Shown: piece by piece, positions 46,240 through 57,434 of the stretch | Position numbering within the stretch: the stretch's first letter is position 1 | How the letters are laid out: each line of letters opens with the position of its first letter | Origin: Doris montereyensis | Taxonomy: Eukaryota; Mollusca; Gastropoda; Nudibranchia; Dorididae | Direction of reading: 5' to 3' | Length of the DNA: 64,000 bases | NCBI GenBank assembly: GCA_037039925.1 | Contig: JAXRKP010000534.1 | Span: 172,501 to 236,500, forward strand | Translations under genes and position numbers: made by a program | Notes under the pieces: generated by a model | What the model saw: the letters and a program-made list of their open reading frames with translations, nothing else | What the model was told of the DNA's origin: nothing | Database searches by the model: none

Positions 46240-46995
46240 TTATTTTGAACTGTTTTTATCCACCACGGACCATGGCCATTCTCAATAACAACACAAGCAT
46301 TATTCCAGCCGTTACATACAAGGCAAGTGATCTGATAACACATCGTCATTACAGTAGTCTACATTTGCCAGTCATTGACTTATTGAGGCAGTACCACTTA
46401 TATACAAACACATACAAACGCACACGAAGAAGGAAGAGGGGCGGGAAGATTCAATAAACAAAAACAAAAACGGCACTCCAATGCCAACAATTTACTTTTC
46501 ATTAGACCGACACCAAACGCCACAAATCTGTCTGATTTGGACCCTTTAAAGGTTGTGCTGTTAAATGCACGCTCTGTTCGTAATAAAACAACACTACTGA
46601 ACGAATATATAATTTACTGTGACAAAGACTTACTTTTCATAACAGAAACCTGGCTAAAAGATGATAGTAATTGCATTTTGAATGATATGTTACCATCTGG
46701 TTACTCTTTTGTTAAATGAGACCGTCCCCATGGCAGAGAAGGTGGTGGACTAATGGTGATTTTTAAAACGGCATTGGACATCGAACTGATAAACTCTATG
46801 CAACCATCCACATTTGACGTCCTTGAATGTAACATGAAGACCAATAAGTGTTATTACAAGTTCGTTTTGATATATCGCCCCCGGCATCCAAGAAAAACAA
46901 TACCTCCATTACCAAGTTTATAAATGAATTTCAAGATCACATCATCGATATTTCTGCTAAAACAAATAACCTATATTTTCTTGGAGATTATTATC
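46240..46995 (+). mobile_element. LINE fragment: APE-type endonuclease (CR1/L2-like)
   Basis: From 46537 the frame reads MDPLKVVLLNARSVRNKTTL, FITETWLKDDSNCILNDMLP then SGYSFVK before a stop. It continues beyond the stop as GREGGGLMVIFKTALDIELI and, after shifts, LIYRP, ITKFINEFQDHIIDISAKTN and LYFLGDY. LNARSVRNK, ITETWL, GGG and the LIYRP segment are the ordered motifs of CR1/L2-type endonucleases; the catalytic GDFN-like motif is altered. It ends where a family 1 SINE begins, so no reverse transcriptase is present. Confidence 0.85.
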
Positions 46996-47245
46996 ATAAG
47001 GTCCCGAGTTTGAATCCTAGCAAAACTAGGTCTGAAGTTGTGTTCTTAGGAAAGACACTTACCACACATTTTCTCCACTCTACCCAGGTGCAAACGGGTA
47101 CAAGCATTAGCTAGGAGTAAAAGCCTGCATAAGACTAGCGTCCTGGCCAGGAGGTGAATATTATCACCTGTTTGAATCATGCAATAAAAACTGGGGTACG
47201 CTCTGGCTCCATGGGCCGTAACTTTACACTTTTATTCTGATTGGA
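46996..47245 (+). mobile_element. tRNA-derived SINE, family 1 (head truncated)
   Basis: It starts at AAGGTCCCGAGTTTGAATCC (B box) and continues with GTCTGAAGTTGTGTTC, GGAAAGACACTTACC, CTCTACCCAGGTGCAAACGG and AGACTAGCGTCCTGGCCAGG, then GGCTCCATGGGCCGTAAC. It abuts the LINE endonuclease without a gap. Confidence 0.85.
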
Positions 47246-47269
47246 TCTAGGGGTTGATCCACCTACCTG

Positions 47270-47390
47270 GATCAGGGGGGGGGGGGGGGAAGGGTTTTAC
47301 TTGAAAAAAAAACTCGAGAAAAGTTTACAACCTGACAGGTACTTCTCCACAATCTTTTGATTCAAAGACTGTCAATGTCACTGAGTTCCC
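47270..47390 (-). mobile_element. Degenerate family 2 SINE at the edge of the 30-bp array
   Basis: GGGTTTTACTTGAAAAAAAA and ACTCGAGAAAAG, then AACCTGACAGGTA, match the inverted tail of family 2. CTTTTGATTCAAAGACTGTC and CACTGAGTTCCC match the inverted head. A G-run precedes it. Confidence 0.55.
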
Positions 47391-48970
47391 ACATAGAGGA
47401 CGAAGTGTCACTGAATCCCCACATAGAGGACTGACTGATCCCCACATAGAGGACGAAGTGTCACTGAGTCACATAGAGGAAGTGTCACTGAGTCACATAG
47501 AGGACTAAGTGTCACTGAGTCACATAGAGGACTAAGTGTCACTGAGTCACATAGAGGACTAAGTGTCACTGAGTCACATAGAGGACTAAGTGTCACAGAG
47601 TCATATAGAGGACAAAGTGTCACTGAGTCACATAGAGGACAAAGTGTCACTGAGTCATATAGAGGACAAAGTGTCACTGAGTCATATAGAGGACTAAGTG
47701 TCAGGAGAGTCATATAGAGGACAAAGTGTCACTGAGTCATATAGAGGACAAAGTGTCACAGAGTCATATAGAGGACTAAGTGTCACTGAGTCATATAGAG
47801 GACAAAGTGTCACTGAGTCACATAGAGGATGAAGTGTCACTGAGTCACATAGAGGACGAAGTGTCACTGAGTCCACACAAAGAGAGATAGAGGAAGTGTC
47901 ACTGAGTCATCCACATAGAGGACAAAGTGTCACAGAGTCACATAGAGGTGTCACAGAGTCCACACATAGAGGACTAAGTGTCACTGAGTCATAGAGGAGA
48001 GTCACTGAGTCCCCACATAGAGGAGAAGTGTCACTGAGTCCCCACATAGAGGATAGAGGACAAAGTGTCACAGAGTCATATAGAGGACTAAGTGTCACTG
48101 AGTCCCCACATAGAGGACATAGAGGAAAGTGTCACAGAGTCATATAGAGGACGAAGTGTCACTGAATCCCCACATAGAGGACGAAGTGTCACTGAATTCC
48201 CACATAGAGGACAAGTGTCACTGAGTCCCCACATAGAGGACAAAGTGTCACAGAGTCATATAGAGGACAAAGTGTCACTGAATCCCCACATAGAGGACGA
48301 AGTGTCACTGAATTCCCACATAGAGGATGAAGTGTCACTGAATCCCCACATAGAGGACGAAGTGTCACTGAGTCCCCACATAGAGGACAAAGTGTCACTG
48401 AATCCCCACATAGAGGACAAAGTGTCACTGACCACATAGAGGACAAAGTGTTCCCACATAGAGGATGAAGTGTCACTGAGTTCCCACATAGAGGACAAAG
48501 TGTCACTGAGTTCCCACATAGAGGATGAAGTGTCACTGAGTTCCCACATAGAGGACAAAGTGTCACTGAGTTCCCACATAGAGGACAAAGTGTCACTGAG
48601 TCCCCACATAGAGGATGAAGTGTCACTGAGTTCCCACATAGAGGACAAAGTGTCACTGAGTCACATAGAGGAAGTGTCCCCACATAGAGGATGAAGTGTC
48701 ACTGAGTTCCCACATAGAGGATGAAGTGTCACTGAATCCCCACATAGAGGATGAAGTGTCACTGAGTCCCCACATAGAGGATGAAGTGTCACTGAATTCC
48801 CACATAGAGGATGAAGTGTCACTGAGTTCCCACATAGAGGATGAAGTGTCACTGAGTTCCCACATAGAGGATGAAGTGTCACTGAGTTCCCACAGTTAGA
48901 GGACGAAATGTCACTGAGTTCCCACATAGAGGACAAAGTGTCACTGAGTCCCCACATAGAGGACGAAGGA
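47385..48970 (+). repeat. 30-bp minisatellite (GAGTCCCCACATAGAGGACG + AAGTGTCACT)
   Basis: About 54 copies are present. Left copies (47465-47990) are mostly 27 bp and lack CCC; right copies are 30 bp. Both strands carry long frames (HIEDEVSLSP; CDSVTLCPL; SSMWELSDT) because the unit has few stops and is a multiple of three. These are not genes. Confidence 0.96.
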
Positions 48971-49239
48971 ACAAAACTTTAAAAAAAAAAAATCTCCGTT
49001 AGGTTTGATCCCCATATGGAAACCACTGAACCGTGTCAATGCGAGGCAACAAAGTAGAAAAGCTTTCTAGCCTAGATCTAGCAAAGACGACAAGCTGGTG
49101 GTATAAATAGATGGAAGCTCGTGTCATCGTGTCAACTACCTTGTTTGCTATTTGTTTGTTACCTCTTTGTTTGTTGTTTTGTTTTGTTTTTGTTGTTCTT
49201 TTTAGAGGAATTCATGTTTTGGCTTTTTTATTTTCACTA

Positions 49240-49300
49240 TTATTTGGGATGGGGAGGGGGTGGGGAGGGGGGGGGGAGGCGAGAGAGGGGGGGGGGATAA
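49240..49300 (+). other. G-rich tract with G-quadruplex potential
   Basis: GGGGAGGGGGTGGGGAGGGG and two further G runs of eight to ten bases lie within 60 bases on the plus strand. Confidence 0.7.
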
Positions 49301-49309
49301 TTCTGAGGT

Positions 49310-50320
49310 GGCACTTCTAGTGTTGAATATAATATCAAGAATTTTTTTTTGTTGGGTTTGTTTTATCTTTTGATTGCTTATCTTTTACAATTTAGTTCCT
49401 TCAATTTAGAGTTAATTAGTCATTTAAATTATGATCAACTGTCTGATTAAAGTGTTAATTTTGATTAAAATGATGAAAATTCAAATTATTTAGAATTGCT
49501 GTTTTCAATTAACACAATGATTTGAATGTTGTGTGTTCTAATCAGACGTCAATGTTTCAAGACTTTGGCATAAGACTTAAAGAAAGACAATGGTACGTGG
49601 TGTAGTACTTACATCATAGCCTGAACACACAAAGTTTGAGATAAAATAAAGAAAAGGAAATATGATTATACATAACAGTGCATCAGTATAAGCATCAATA
49701 TATTTACCTTGTCTATTAATCAATTTTCTAAGCTGTCTTAAACAATCCTTTTTTTTTAATCCCAAAAGAATTTGGGAAATTTGTGATGATGAATACTTGT
49801 TAATAGCTAGATCTAGAGGAGGAAAAATATGCTCATCATTTTCTAAAATTATCCGAAAAATAAAGCATGTTATATATATATAAAAGCAAAGAGTTTAGAT
49901 AATCGTTAACATAATAACAATCTAAATTTTAAGGCATTGACGGAGCTTAAACAGGCTTATTAAAAGAGAGACTGCAGCACACAATGAAAAAGCTGAATAA
50001 ATTGCTGCATTAAGAAAAATAGTTCTAATGCATGAGTTAATATTATTAACCAGAATAAAGGCAATGGTTATGCCACAGACTGAACAGAGTGAGTATTGAT
50101 ATAAGAGACAAGGTGGAAAATTGTGTGAAGAAATTTAAAAATGAATAAACTGAAAAGTAGGTAAAACACTATGATTAGTATGATAATATCCTTTTAAGAC
50201 AGAGACAAGGTGGAAAGTTGCGTGAAGAAATTTAAAAAGGAATTAACTGAAAGATGAAGATGGATTTACAGGCCGCATCCTCACACAAGTGCAGGGTCAC
50301 CGACTGTACATCACTTATCC
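49310..50320. other. AT-rich flank downstream of TRPV-A
   Basis: GAGACAAGGTGGAAA(A/G)TTG and GTGAAGAAATTTAAAAA occur twice at about 50103 and 50204, a 100-bp spaced duplication. No exon was recognised. Confidence 0.45.
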
Positions 50321-50327
50321 TTCAACA

Positions 50328-50368
50328 GGTCATTTCATTCAAGGTCCTTCTCAACTCCCTTGGGAGCA
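50328..50368 (+). repeat. Solitary unit of the 37-bp minisatellite family
   Basis: CATTTCATTCAAGGTCCTTC then TCAACTCCCTTGGGAGCATA matches one unit of the array at 38645-39365. Confidence 0.75.
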
Positions 50369-50369
50369 T

Positions 50370-50910
50370 ACAGTACATTAGCCTGTTAGTCACTTCATAC
50401 TAATACACTGACAAGATCTTTCTCTACCCATAGCTGGTTACTCATTTATACCTGAGTCGAGTGAGAACAGTAGAGGGAAGTACCTTTTCTAAGAGTCAAC
50501 ATTGTGAAGAAACACCTGGGCCAGCCAAAGGGCTTTTGAACCTATGTTGTCGTGATTACAAAATCGCAACTCAACTGTTTTTCTACAACACCTCTACAAA
50601 GCAAGAAAAACAGTCCTTTCAACGTTCATTAAAATCTAAAATCATTTCCTAAAACAACCCACAAACACAATAAAAAACCATGGTATAGAAAAATATAAAG
50701 TATTCATTATTGGCAATGTCTTCATCATTCCTACTAGAACAAAACCAACAATACATTTTCCTTCACTTCAGGAGCAGATACGTAAATGACACATTAAATA
50801 AATACGCAAAACAACATCAAAAAAATCAAAACCAATGGCAGCTAAACATGAAAAGAAATACATTTTTAAAAAATTGATTTTTGCGTCATTTCATTCAAAA
50901 CTTTGCCTGT
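50370..50910. other. Probable 3' UTR and downstream DNA of TRPV-A
   Basis: This AT-rich sequence lies directly 3' of the TRPV-A stop codon. No clear AATAAA signal could be placed. Confidence 0.4.
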
Positions 50911-51060
50911 CTAAATATTTTGTAACCCATGGCTTGCTAAGTTAATATTTATAGTTGGCTGTGAAGTCATTTTACGAACACTTCGCTTGCGTGATGCCAT
51001 GCTCCTCTGAGATATCTTGTTACTTAGGCGCAAATTTCTCAGTTCTTCACGTTCCTTTTC
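50911..51060 (-). CDS. TRPV-A last coding exon: C-terminus
   Basis: After the acceptor TACTTTCAG the exon reads EKEREELRNLRLSNKISQ, then RSMASRKRSVRKMTSQ and PTININLASHGLQNI, ending in TAG at 50911-50913. Length is 50 codons including stop, phase 0 at its start, which matches the donor of exon 53115-53240. The segment is cytosolic, basic and serine-rich; RKRSVRK could be a phosphorylation or lipid-contact patch, which is inference. The sequence itself is not strongly diagnostic, but the phase, position and acceptor support it. Confidence 0.82.
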   Translation of the reverse strand, partial: EKEREELRNLRLSNKISQRSMASRKRSVRKMTSQPTININLASHGLQNI

Positions 51061-51454
51061 CTGAAAGTACAAAGTCAGCAATAAAAGTAAGGTAAATAAA
51101 CAATGGAATGTTATTTCAAAACATGTCTACTTGTTGGAATGTTATTATTCAAAAAGAACAAACCTGCCTACCCCACAGTCCACCTATCCAGCACACCGAT
51201 TTCTTTCTAATTAAATTGACCCTTAACAATATGCCTCAATTGGCTAATAAGACAATTTTTGACAGACACCTATCTTGTCAAAATTGATTAGAGACAGATG
51301 TAGTACTTGTTCCATAGATTTCAAATAATACTATTACGAAGATGTTTTCAATCTCCCAGAGGGCGTGTTCTTACACCGCTACCATTGTATGAATATTGAA
51401 GATAATGAATGGATACAGTATTCATTACTGCAAAACAAAAGTAAAAAACGTATG

Positions 51455-52310
51455 ATGAAATCCATGGTCAAACAAAATCCATGGTCAAAAGAAATCCATG
51501 GTCAAAAGAAATCCATGGTCAAAAGAAATCCATGGTCAAAAGAAATCCATGGTCAAAAGAAATCCATGGTCAAAAGAAATCCATGGTCAAAAGAAATCCA
51601 TGGTCAAAAGAAATCCATGGTCAAACAAAATCCATGGTCAAAAGAAATCCATGGTCAAAAGAAATCCATGGTCAAAAGAAATCCATGGTCAAAAAAATCC
51701 ATGGTCAAAAGAAATCCATGGTCAAACAAAATCCATGGTCAAAAAGAAATCCATGGTCAAAAGAAATCCATGGTCAAAAGAAATCCATGGTCAAAAGAAA
51801 TCCATGGTCAAAAAGAAATCCATGGTCAAAAGAAATCCATGGTCAAAAGAAATCCATGGTCAAAAGAAATCCATGGTCAAAAGAAATCCATGGTCAAACA
51901 AAATCCATGGTCAAAAGAAATCCATGGTCAAAAAAATCCATGGTCAAAAGAAATCCATGGTCAAAAGAAATCCATGGTCAAAAGAAAACCATGGTCAAAA
52001 GAAATCCATGGTCAAAAGAAATCCATGGTCAAAAGAAAACCCACTTCGTTTTGTCTCTTCTCTGTTGTCTAATTCTTAATGTGGTCAAAATTTCTTCTCG
52101 ATTCCATAATAAATAATAAGGTCTTTTCTTTCTAAAATCCATGGTCTAAAAACCATGGTCAAAAGAAATCCATGGTCAAACGATGTCTAAATGGTCAAAA
52201 GAAATCCATGGTCAAAAGAAATCCATGGTCAAAAGAAATCCATGGTCAAAAGAAATCCATGGTCAAAAGAAATCCATGGTCAAACGAAATTCATGGTCAA
52301 ATAGTTTTTT
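51455..52310 (+). repeat. 17-bp minisatellite (GGTCAAAAGAAATCCAT)
   Basis: About 45 copies occur in two blocks (51455-52040 and 52136-52310) separated by about 95 bases of single-copy sequence. The unit has no stop in the plus frames, so three overlapping frames of MVKRNPWSKEIHGQKKS type run through it. The array lies in the last TRPV-A intron. Confidence 0.96.
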
Positions 52311-52565
52311 GTTTGTTGTTATTTTTGCAAAGGGATTTTTCAAATTTCGTTTTTTTTCTGCTGGCACTTCTGTTTTGTCTCTTTCTGTTGTCTAATTCTT
52401 AATGTTTTCATTTCTTCGATTTCATAATATTATAATAAGCACCTCTCTCTTTCTTTCTATCTCTCCTTTCTAGATGTCTAAATCTACTCTTCTCTGCTTT
52501 CACTTCCACTCTTTCCTCTGTTACATTTCTCCTACAGGCCTACTTTACAAACGTCTACTTTCACT
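52311..52565. other. Short intronic spacer, pyrimidine-rich
   Basis: TCTTTCTGTTGTCTAATTCT, TAATG near 52380-52405 repeats the sequence that separates the two array blocks (about 52055-52080). Confidence 0.55.
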
Positions 52566-52569
52566 TAGT

Positions 52570-52860
52570 GTGTCCGGGCCAGGTACCTTATGTTGACGGA
52601 CTGGGGATCATAAGATCCCGAGTTCGAATCCTAGCAAAGCCAGGTCCGATGTTGTGTTCCTTTGGGAAAGACACTTTACAAACGCATTTCCCCACTCTAC
52701 CCAGGTGCAAATGGGTACAAGCATTAGCTTGGGAGTAAAACCTGCTTCAGACTAGCGTCCTGGCCAGGCGGTGATTATTGTCACTTATTCCGCTTCACGT
52801 TATAGAAACCGGGATAAGCTCAGGCTCTATAGGCCTTATGGGCCTTGAAGGAAGTTTACT
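52570..52860 (+). mobile_element. tRNA-derived SINE, family 1, well preserved
   Basis: Head GACGGACTGGGGATCATAAG, B box GAGTTCGAATCCTAGC, body GTTGTGTTCCTTTGGGAAAG, CCCCACTCTACCCAGGTGCA and AATGGGTACAAGCATTAGCT, then AGACTAGCGTCCTGGCC and tail GGCTCTATAGGCCTTATGGG. It is the best reference copy for the central domain. Confidence 0.9.
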
Positions 52861-52904
52861 TACTACTTTAACTTTAGTCCTTGTTTTTCTTTTCAAAAAC
52901 TGTA

Positions 52905-52907
52905 TAG

Positions 52908-52941
<34 letters not shown>

Positions 52942-52960
52942 ACATATATATATATAAACA
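52905..52960 (+). repeat. (TA)n/(GT)n microsatellite
   Basis: ATATATATATAT is followed by GTGTGTGTGT and a second TA run. Confidence 0.9.
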
Positions 52961-53114
52961 CTGATAATTATGTCTATAACTCTATTCAAGCGAAACAAGT
53001 TATATATCTATATATAAAAAGGAGTTGGGTTTTTGTGACCAAGAAGACATGGCTCATTCATTCATTTCATAGACGTTAGACTGTTTGCCTGAAACCTGAA
53101 AAACATCCACTTAC

Positions 53115-53240
53115 CGTCTGATGCCATCGTATCATGAGGGCTCTCTCATTATCCCTAAAGGGAACTGAATACTTTAACATTTGATCCCTGCGGCTCTCGG
53201 TGGTCAGAGTCTGTTCAATGACTAGTACAATGTTGGCCCA
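53115..53240 (-). CDS. TRPV-A coding exon: post-S6 (TRP-domain region)
   Basis: After the acceptor CAACAACCCAG the exon reads WANIVLVIEQTLTTESRRDQ then MLKYSVPFRDNERALMIRWH and QT, ending at the donor ACG|GTAAGT. It is exactly 42 codons in phase 0 at both ends. It continues EKEWFRQ of the S6 exon to give RQWANIVLVIEQ, the conserved RQWAxIVLxxE helix that follows S6 in TRPV channels and couples the gate to the ankyrin domain. No indel is needed. Confidence 0.93.
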
Positions 53241-53334
53241 CTGGGTTGTTGAAGAGACGTTTGACATTGCATATATTAGATAGAGTTTGAAAAACACATC
53301 TTACTTGTAATCCAAATCCTCCCCCCCTCCCCCT

Positions 53335-53593
<259 letters not shown>

Positions 53594-53599
53594 TCATCC

Positions 53600-54040
53600 A
53601 TTCATCGTACCTCAAATATTAATATTTTGTCATCATCTAATTATCAGTAATTGGTTACAAAGGTTCATTAAAAAAGAATAAATCAACGTAAACAATTGTT
53701 AATGTGAGATTTTCAAATGTCTGTGTTTTTATCGGCATTCCATTCCCTCCAAAAATTCATTAAATTTTAATGATAATTCTTTCTGAGATTGTTCTAAGAG
53801 ATTGCTCAAAACAACCATGTTGCCAAAGCACTCATTATCATCCAAACACTCATACTGTCAAAACATAACAACAATGAATGACAGACAGAATCCAACAAAC
53901 TTGATTTTTCAATAATCGAATGCGGCAAAGTTTGCTTAGAGGGATTAAAGGGATCTTGGGGGCTGTAGTAGGATTATCAAATTTTGCCCAGACTGCCCTG
54001 TAAACAGCCAAGGGATCTTCAATATACAGTGTTGTGATCT
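53600..54040. other. Intronic DNA, nothing recognised
   Basis: No supported feature was recognised. Confidence 0.35.
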
Positions 54041-54061
54041 GTACATGGGACCTCCTTTTTA

Positions 54062-54063
54062 TT

Positions 54064-54118
<55 letters not shown>

Positions 54119-54122
54119 TAAG

Positions 54123-54163
<41 letters not shown>

Positions 54164-54164
54164 G

Positions 54165-54262
<98 letters not shown>

Positions 54263-54268
54263 CTATTA
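54062..54268 (+). repeat. (AAT)n/(GAT)n microsatellite
   Basis: AAT units occur with interspersed GATAATGATAATGAT blocks, giving poly-asparagine and poly-isoleucine artefact frames. Confidence 0.97.
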
Positions 54269-54739
54269 TAAAAAAATAGTCAGAGGAGTCTTAGTGTGCC
54301 TATTTCCAATGCTTTTTTTTTGCCGAAGACTACAGATCTAGGTAGGGGTTTAAAAACTGCCGTTATATATTCCGTTCCACAGTTGAAAAATACTATAGAG
54401 CAGTGAACACAACCCATCCTGTTTAAAATTTCAATCCCATATGTGAGGAATTTAACTTTTTAAAAGTTCCAAAAATTTACAATGAGGTGAAAATGCGATC
54501 CCTTTCAGCCTCTTTCCAGCGCGATTTTAATTTAATCATGATCGACAAAAATGACCCTTTTTCAGTTCCGCATAGTTCTAATCCAGCTCTAGATCTAGAT
54601 TCTGTTTGCAGAATACGATGTAAATGTATTGATTGAAACAGCATCGAACAAAAGGTCTCGATCTTAATCTCTAGATCTAGAGCTAACATCATAGTGAATC
54701 ACTTTTTGAAGTCATGCTTTTTTAACATTTGACCACAAT

Positions 54740-54835
54740 CAGCCACAATGGCCGAAGGGTTAGTGTAGCACGGCCTGGGGCGATGCATTATGAATCAGAC
54801 CGGGTTCGATCCAGTTGTCGAGTTGTTTTTTTTTT
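54740..54835 (+). mobile_element. tRNA-like SINE head, a fifth type
   Basis: GGCCGAAGGGTTAGTGTAGC is A-box-like and ACCGGGTTCGATCCAG is a good B box, followed by a T-rich stretch. No family 1 or 2 body follows. Confidence 0.5.
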
Positions 54836-54839
54836 ATTT

Positions 54840-55300
54840 GCTTTAAAAAAAAATATTATTATCATTCGGTTGATTTCTCATAACCGCACAGGGTTTAAAA
54901 TTTTGTTCTAAATTTTTGTAGCAATGTGATGAAACCATCCTGATTTGCCAAAGTTCTAAGGATACACAACATTTTTCTAAGGGTAATAATACACATGGAA
55001 TCTAATAGCGTATTATGTTTTTGTTGTTCAACTCTAGGGCGCAGACAAAAGATTAAACATAAATTTTATTTACAAACTGCTAGTACTAATAATAATGATA
55101 ATAATTTTATTGTCCAAAGGAGGCAATTTTCATTTTGATGACTGTCTTTAATGGGATGAGGCCTCAATCCAACTTTTTACAGCCGTTTGAAACTTGAAAT
55201 TCCAAAAAAACCAACGGTGCCAAAGTCCTTGGTTTTTGGCAATTTTTTTTCTGAATGACTTAATTGTGACTTAGTCACACTATTGAAATGACTCCCTTCA
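54840..55300. other. Intronic DNA, nothing recognised
   Basis: No supported feature was recognised apart from a short AAT run near 55090. Confidence 0.35.
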
Positions 55301-55432
55301 ATTACAAAATCACTTTGGAGTACCTACGGCTAACATACACACACACGCACACACACACAGAGCACACACAGAGCACACGAGGGGGACACAGGAGAAGAAC
55401 CACCATGCACAATACATGAACAGCATACATAC

Positions 55433-55549
55433 CTGGCGGAACCACTCCTTCTCTGTAAAGTGGACAGTCTCGTACGTCCGTCCCATCATGGCAATCAGCA
55501 TGTTGACCAGTAACAGAGTGACCATAATCATGTACACCACAAACATGGC
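55433..55549 (-). CDS. TRPV-A coding exon: S6 helix and gate
   Basis: After the acceptor TTGTTTCCAG the exon reads AMFVVYMIMVTLLLVNMLIA then MMGRTYETVHFTEKEWFRQ, ending at the donor CAG|GTATGT. It is exactly 39 codons, phase 0 at both ends. LLLVNMLIAMMGxTYExV is the signature S6 of TRPV channels, with the hydrophobic gate near NMLIAMMG. The helix faces the pore in the plasma membrane. No indel is needed. The apparent frames extending upstream through CYCCCCF come from an AAC microsatellite. Confidence 0.96.
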
Positions 55550-55659
55550 CTGGAAACAACAACAACAATAACAACAATAATAAAATTCATTTCGCATGTC
55601 AAAAAAAACGAATATTGAAGTTAAACTTAAACTGACACTTAAACTCTGTGTGGTGTGGC

Positions 55660-55895
55660 ATTTGTGACCTAGGGATTACATCATTTGACTTGAGATCATG
55701 AAATCCTAGGTTCAAATCCTAGCGATGCTAGGTTCGATGTCATATCATTGGAAAAGACACTTACTACACTTCTTCCGCACTCAAGCAAGGTGCAAATGGG
55801 TACCAGTACCAGTAACAGCTTAGGAGTAAACACCTGTGTAAGACCACCGTCCTGTTCAAGAGGTGACTATCATCAAATATTAGGCCTGGGCAAGA
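55660..55895 (+). mobile_element. tRNA-derived SINE, family 1
   Basis: Head words GATCATGAAATCCTAGGTTC and AAATCCTAGCGATGCTAGGT, body GGAAAAGACACTTACTACAC, CAAGGTGCAAATGGGTACCA and TTAGGAGTAAACACCTG, then ACCGTCCTGTTCAAGAGGTG occur in order. Confidence 0.8.
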
Positions 55896-55899
55896 CTCG

Positions 55900-56220
55900 T
55901 TGTTCTATTGCTCGTTGATATCAACTGCCTTACTTTCTTTGATTACTCACTTTGACGAATACTACAAGACCAAGCCGCGTATTCATGGCATTCATGACAA
56001 GCAACAAATATGAACTCTCTGGGTTTTGGGCCTTGGGGTGATGAAAACACTCATGCATTCATCACAGCAAATACTCAAGCCTGAACACTGAGCTAAGGGG
56101 GATGTGGGGGGGGTGGGTGCACTTTGTGACCTCCATGTTGACTGAAGTGTCGCAATAGCAGAAGACAGGCCCGGTGAGAGATTGCAGTTATAAACAGCTG
56201 TCACCTTGGTAGAAGGAGGT
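55900..56220. other. Intronic DNA, nothing recognised
   Basis: A G-rich run (GGGGGATGTGGGGGGGGTGG) is near 56097-56117. Confidence 0.4.
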
Positions 56221-56224
56221 GGTG

Positions 56225-57340
56225 GGGTTGTGGTATGAAAGTAAAGACAGCTAGGCTTATGCTAAAAACGCTTGGTCTGAAAGTAAAGATAGGTAGGCTT
56301 ATGCTAAAAACGCTTGGTCTGGAAAGTAAAGATATGCTAAAACGCTTGGCTTGGTCTGAAAGTAAAGATAGCTAGGCTTATGCTAAAAACGCTTGGTCTG
56401 AAAGTAAAGATAGGTAGGCTTATGCTAAAAAGGTCTGAAAGTAAAGATAGGTAGGCTTATGCTAAAAACGCTTGGTCTGAAAGTAAAGATAGCTAGGCTT
56501 ATGCTAAAAAGGCTTGGCCTGAAAGTAAAGATAGCTAGGCTTATGCTAAAAACGCTTGGTCTGAAAGTAAAGATAGGTAGGCTTATGCTTGGGGTGAAAG
56601 TAAAGATAGGTAGGCTTGGCTTGGTCTGAAAGTAAAGATAGGTAGGCTTAAAAATGCTCTGGTCTGAAAGTAAAGAAGGTAGGCTTTGCTAAAAACGCCT
56701 GAAAGTAAAGATAGCTAGGCTTATAAAAACGCTTGGTCTGAAAGTAAAAAGGTAGGTTTGGCCTGAAAGTAAAGTTATCTAGGCTTATGCTAAAAACTGA
56801 AAGTAAAAAAGGTTTGGCCTGAAAGTAAAGATAGCTAGGCTTATGCTCTGAAAGTAAAAAGGCTTGGCCTGAAAGTAAAGTTAGCTAGGCTTTTTTGGTC
56901 TGAAAGTAAAGGCTAGGCTTATGAAAAACAAGGGATGGACTTGCTGCTGAAAGGTGTCGCTAAAAATGTGAAAAGACAGAAGGGCTAAAAACTGTCTTAA
57001 AGATAGGTCATGCCCTGCTGATAAAGATAGGCGTTACTCTCACTCTAAGTTTGGTCTAAAAACGCGTGAAGTAAAGATAGAAGTTATGCTAAAAACGCTT
57101 GGTGAAAGTAAAGTTGGCATCAAGACAGGAGTTAGTGTTCATCACCTTGGTCTGAGGTCAGAGGTCGAATAAAACGCCTCGATGTAGGCTTATGCTAAAA
57201 ATGCTGAAATTGGTATCTTAGCTAAAACGGCTGAAAGTAAAGATAGCACCCAGGCCCATCTAAAAACATGTTCCACTTTAGGCTTATGCTAAAAACAGAA
57301 ACCAGCATATAATGCTCCAGCTCTTATGAGCCATAAGGCT
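56225..57340 (+). repeat. 42-bp minisatellite (GGTCTGAAAGTAAAGATAGG + TAGGCTTATGCTAAAAACGC)
   Basis: About 20 copies are present, regular to 56600 and then increasingly scrambled. The right part interleaves unit fragments with words of SINE family 1 and unique DNA (for example TCTCACTCTAAGTTTGGTCT). Confidence 0.9.
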
Positions 57341-57434
57341 TATGCTAAAAACGCTTTCAAAGAACTTCACTCTAAACTCTCTAGCATTCACTTGCCCCAA
57401 TTACTATCCTAGACTTTTCCGTAGCCTGTAGAGG

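Noticed and set aside
47408..48957. Multiple long frames on both strands (CDSVTLCPL and HIEDEVSL repeats)
   Set aside because: They are translations of the 30-bp array, open on both strands because the unit lacks stops.
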